Shown piece by piece: positions 32,701-34,340 of a DNA stretch of 34,340 nt. Made by a program: the position numbers and the translations under genes. The notes under the pieces are model-generated. The model did not search any database. It was not told where the DNA came from and saw only the letters and a list, made by a program, of their open reading frames with translations. The DNA is from Cladosporium sp. IMV 00045 (lineage: Eukaryota > Ascomycota > Dothideomycetes > Cladosporiales > Cladosporiaceae), in contig MSJI02000580.1 of the NCBI GenBank assembly GCA_001931905.2, forward strand, positions 1 through 34,340, read 5' to 3'. How positions within the stretch are numbered: the first letter of the stretch is position 1; every line of letters begins with the position of its first letter.

Positions 32701-34340
32701 AACACGCTCCCTCGCGTCATCAAGAACGGCCGCAGAGACATTGGCAACATGCTCTGTCGAAAAGAATTCGACAACGGCACTCTACCTTGCGTGCACGTCA
32801 AGTTCGGCGTCGAGCGCGCGGTGCAAAACCTTCCACTCGGCGATGATCCTGCAGGCGGCATTTGGAGCCCTCTCGCTAGCCAGGTACGGCAGGACATGCT
32901 TGCGCTTCACGCCGACAAGCAATACTCGGGTGTCGACCACAGAGAAGTGGTGATTGACGATCGCACGAGCACGCCTCTCAATCAGTTCAGCAACATCCAC
33001 GACCTGATGCAATGGCGTGTCTCGCGGCAGAGCGAGGAGCTTTCGTACTGCACAATCGACGGCAGGGGAAGGGAAGGCAAGGGCGTCAATTGGAAGAAGT
33101 TCGACCTCAAGGTCGCTGGCGTGGCTATGTACCTGCGCAACAAGGTGCGCGTGCAGCCCGGCGATCATTTGCTTCTCATGTACACGCACTCCGAGGAGTT
33201 TGTCTACGCGGTGCATGCATGTATCTGCTTAGGAGCGATTGCCGTTCCTATGGCGCCGCTGGACTCTAATCGTCTTAGTGAAGACGCGCCTGCGCTGCTG
33301 CACATGATGTCCGATTTCAAAATCAAAGCCATACTTGTGAACTCAGACGTGGACTCACTGCTGAAACAGAAGGCGGTCAGTCAACACTTGAAGCAATCTG
33401 CTTTAATCTTGAAGTTGAGCATACCGCCAACATACAACACCACGAAGCCGCCGAAGCAATCGCACGGCTGTAGGGATCTGGGACTTACTATTCGCCCCGC
33501 TTGGATACAGCCTGGTTACCCAGTGATTATTTGGACATACTGGTCGCCGGATCAGAGGCGGATAGCCGTACAGCTGGGCCACGACACGATCATGGCCTTG
33601 TGCAAGGTACAAAAGGAGACATGCCAGATGACCTCAACACGGCCAGTCTTGGGCTGCGTGCGGAGCACCATGGGATTGGGTTTCTTGCACACGTGCATGA
33701 TGGGCATCTTCCTGGCGACGCCGACGTATCTCGTCTCGCCCGTGGATTTCGCCAGCAACCCCAACATCTTCTTCCAGACGCTCTCGCGGTACAAGATTAA
33801 GGATACGTACGCCACCGCGCAGATGCTGGACCACGCCATGGCGCACTCTGCCGGCAAGAACGCGACTCTGCACGAGCTCAAGAACCTCATGATCTCCACC
33901 GAGCAGCGGCCGCGCATGGACGTCTACGACAAGGTCCGCGTCGCTTTCGGACAGAGCGGTCTGGATCGCACCGCCGTCAACACCATCTACAGCCACGTCT
34001 TGAACCCCATGGTCGCGAGCAGGAGCTACATGTGCATCGAACCCATCGAGATCTATCTCGACCCGTCGAGCTTGCGCCGCGGCTTGGTGGTCGCGGTAGA
34101 CCCGGACCAGGAACATTTCTCGCTCAAATTGCAGGATTCGGGCATGGTGCCTGTGAGCACGCAGATCAGCATCGTCAACCCGGAGACTAACTCGCTGTGC
34201 CTCGTGGGCGAGTATGGCGAGATTTGGGTGCAGTCTGAAGCGAACGCGCATTCCTTCTACGGGTCGCGAGACGCTTTCGACGCGGAGCGTTTCAACGGCC
34301 GCACCGTGGACGGCGACCCTGGCGTGAGGTATGTGCGCAC
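29740..34340 (+). CDS. DIP2/CPS1-type tandem AMP-binding protein (partial, 3' end off window)
   Basis: The frame is open without an intron from 29740 to the window edge: 1,533 codons and two bases. The family is fungal DIP2 (yeast Cmr2/YOR093C; CPS1 in Cochliobolus and Coccidioides), FAAL-like tandem adenylation proteins tied to diacylglycerol metabolism and, in pathogens, virulence. Residues about 5-40 are a DMAP1-binding helix pair (LQALDHELEDGDITRKGYEK). Residues 41-300 are Gly/Pro/Ser-rich and disordered. The first adenylation domain spans about 312-880, interrupted at about 700-745 by an acidic stretch and a basic RKRAKKR (736-742). The second starts near 1088 (DLMQWRVSRQSEELSY) and reaches GVRYVRT at the edge, just before the expected TGD motif. 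The ATP-loop motifs are atypical: FSRAPTGDLRG (486-496) and WTYWSPDQRRIAVQLGH (near 1265-1281). About 250-350 residues are probably missing. Confidence 0.93.
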   Translation, partial: MAGNNPALQAQLQALDHELEDGDITRKGYEKRRTMILSQFLGPQEVERLNTGLRVHSADDSSHPGSEVAAFGTSPGAGGANAGTGAGAGGYMVFNSAEGQQQDADTASLGSYGSISRGPYGNGAGGGGESYGQASTPGFEPGPPSQVQRFQEQQLGMRPGPQRQSSYGNSIPRPGSPGNRPGSPGSYYGSGDNTMVGSDYAYNMDRKTPPPPGEAQGPWVTTPPGGNSRLSTMMDSQGYFSDFTGQQEGDRPRHESYGGPQRYSQGEAFSPTAAIPPPLYARDDLATVAPVHQLPLEPRDVPFAVYDPHNNNVPMSQFDNIGAVLRHRGKMQAKQPAYWVLDSKGKETASITWEKLTSRAEKVAQLIRDKSNLRHGDRVALVYRDTEVIDFVIALMGCFIAGVVAVPINNVDDYHKLSLLLTTTQAHLALTTDNNLKAFHRDISAQRLKWPTGVEWWKTNEFGSFHPKKNHDAAPLQVPDLAYIEFSRAPTGDLRGVVLSHRTIMHQMACVSAMLSTIPAQSSNDTFSSGLRNPDGSFVAPRPAKSETILSYLDPREGCGVILGVLLGVYGGHTTVWMEAKTVDTAGLYAHLITKYKATIMAADYPGLKRAAYNYQQDPMSTRNFKKNMEPNFASVKLCLIDTLTVDAEFHEILADRWLRPMRNTRARELVAPMLCLPEHGGMIISMRDWLGGEDRMGCPLSMGDQTDEDSDDGGMNSPGTGNGYNSLLSGANSDRKRAKKRQHTDLSEVLLDKESLKTNEVVVLALGDDVRKRANEPGTIRAGAFGYPLPDATLALVDPETNLLCAPFTVGEIWVDSPSLSGGFWALPKHTETIFHARPYRFVEGSPTPVLVEPEFLRTGLLGCIIEGKVYVLGLYEDRIRQRVEWVEHGVQEHEHRYFFVQHLVVSIMKTVPKIYDCSAFDAHVNGEYLPIILIETQAASTAPTTTGGPPRQLDIPFLDSLSERVMELLYQEHHLRVYCVMMTAPNTLPRVIKNGRRDIGNMLCRKEFDNGTLPCVHVKFGVERAVQNLPLGDDPAGGIWSPLASQVRQDMLALHADKQYSGVDHREVVIDDRTSTPLNQFSNIHDLMQWRVSRQSEELSYCTIDGRGREGKGVNWKKFDLKVAGVAMYLRNKVRVQPGDHLLLMYTHSEEFVYAVHACICLGAIAVPMAPLDSNRLSEDAPALLHMMSDFKIKAILVNSDVDSLLKQKAVSQHLKQSALILKLSIPPTYNTTKPPKQSHGCRDLGLTIRPAWIQPGYPVIIWTYWSPDQRRIAVQLGHDTIMALCKVQKETCQMTSTRPVLGCVRSTMGLGFLHTCMMGIFLATPTYLVSPVDFASNPNIFFQTLSRYKIKDTYATAQMLDHAMAHSAGKNATLHELKNLMISTEQRPRMDVYDKVRVAFGQSGLDRTAVNTIYSHVLNPMVASRSYMCIEPIEIYLDPSSLRRGLVVAVDPDQEHFSLKLQDSGMVPVSTQISIVNPETNSLCLVGEYGEIWVQSEANAHSFYGSRDAFDAERFNGRTVDGDPGVRYVR

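Noticed and set aside
33634..34251. 205-codon minus-strand frame within the DIP2-like gene
   Set aside because: It is a shadow of the long plus-strand adenylation frame.

Overview
The window is nuclear DNA of a filamentous ascomycete (Pezizomycotina; Dothideomycetes is my guess, class-level placement is inference only). The evidence is gene content (fungal CENP-C/Mif2, Pbs2-type MAPKK, Abp2, DUF2985, DIP2/CPS1-type tandem adenylation protein), short GT-AG introns of about 50-110 nt with CTAAC/CTGAC branch sites close to the acceptor, intergenic spacing of 0.2-2 kb and alternating strands. I see no transposon, CRISPR, viral or plasmid sequence, and no biosynthetic cluster. The window reads as ordinary core genome.

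Layout, left to right: 1-1178 unassigned; 1179-2290 (+) tubulin cofactor B/Alf1 (Ubl plus CAP-Gly, 3 exons); 2719-5659 (-) inner-kinetochore protein CENP-C/Mif2 (4 exons, the last intron 510 nt); 6344-6924 (+) small orphan membrane protein (2 exons) with a very G-rich 3' end; 7085-9202 (-) Abp2-type ARS-binding protein; 9915-11160 (+) peroxisomal ANT1/PMP47-type carrier (4 exons); 12033-14367 (-) DUF2985 membrane protein; 15542-16848 (-) aldo/keto reductase of the aryl-alcohol dehydrogenase/norsolorinic-acid-reductase type (3 exons); 17901-18001 (-) tRNA-Val(AAC) with a 28-nt intron; 18620-20470 (+) DUF2235 hydrolase; 20841-21947 (+) alpha/beta hydrolase carrying an apparent 1-nt frameshift; 22408-24451 (-) HOG-pathway MAPKK Pbs2; 26479-28293 (+) auxin-efflux-carrier-family transporter; 29740-34340 (+) N-terminal ~1,533 residues of a DIP2/CPS1-type tandem AMP-binding protein, running off the right edge.

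The genes do not form a pathway. Two chromosome-biology genes (Mif2, Abp2) both carry AT-hooks and flank the orphan gene, but no joint function follows from that. The features most worth a second look are the frameshift in the alpha/beta hydrolase, a 51-residue tandem AT-hook duplication inside CENP-C, the long intron splitting the CENP-C cupin, a dense G-quadruplex-type tract in the orphan gene, a possible dual-start/mitochondrial form of the DUF2235 protein, and non-canonical ATP-binding motifs in the DIP2-like protein. Exon boundaries were worked out by hand from splice signals, reading-frame continuity and remembered family motifs; no alignment was run.
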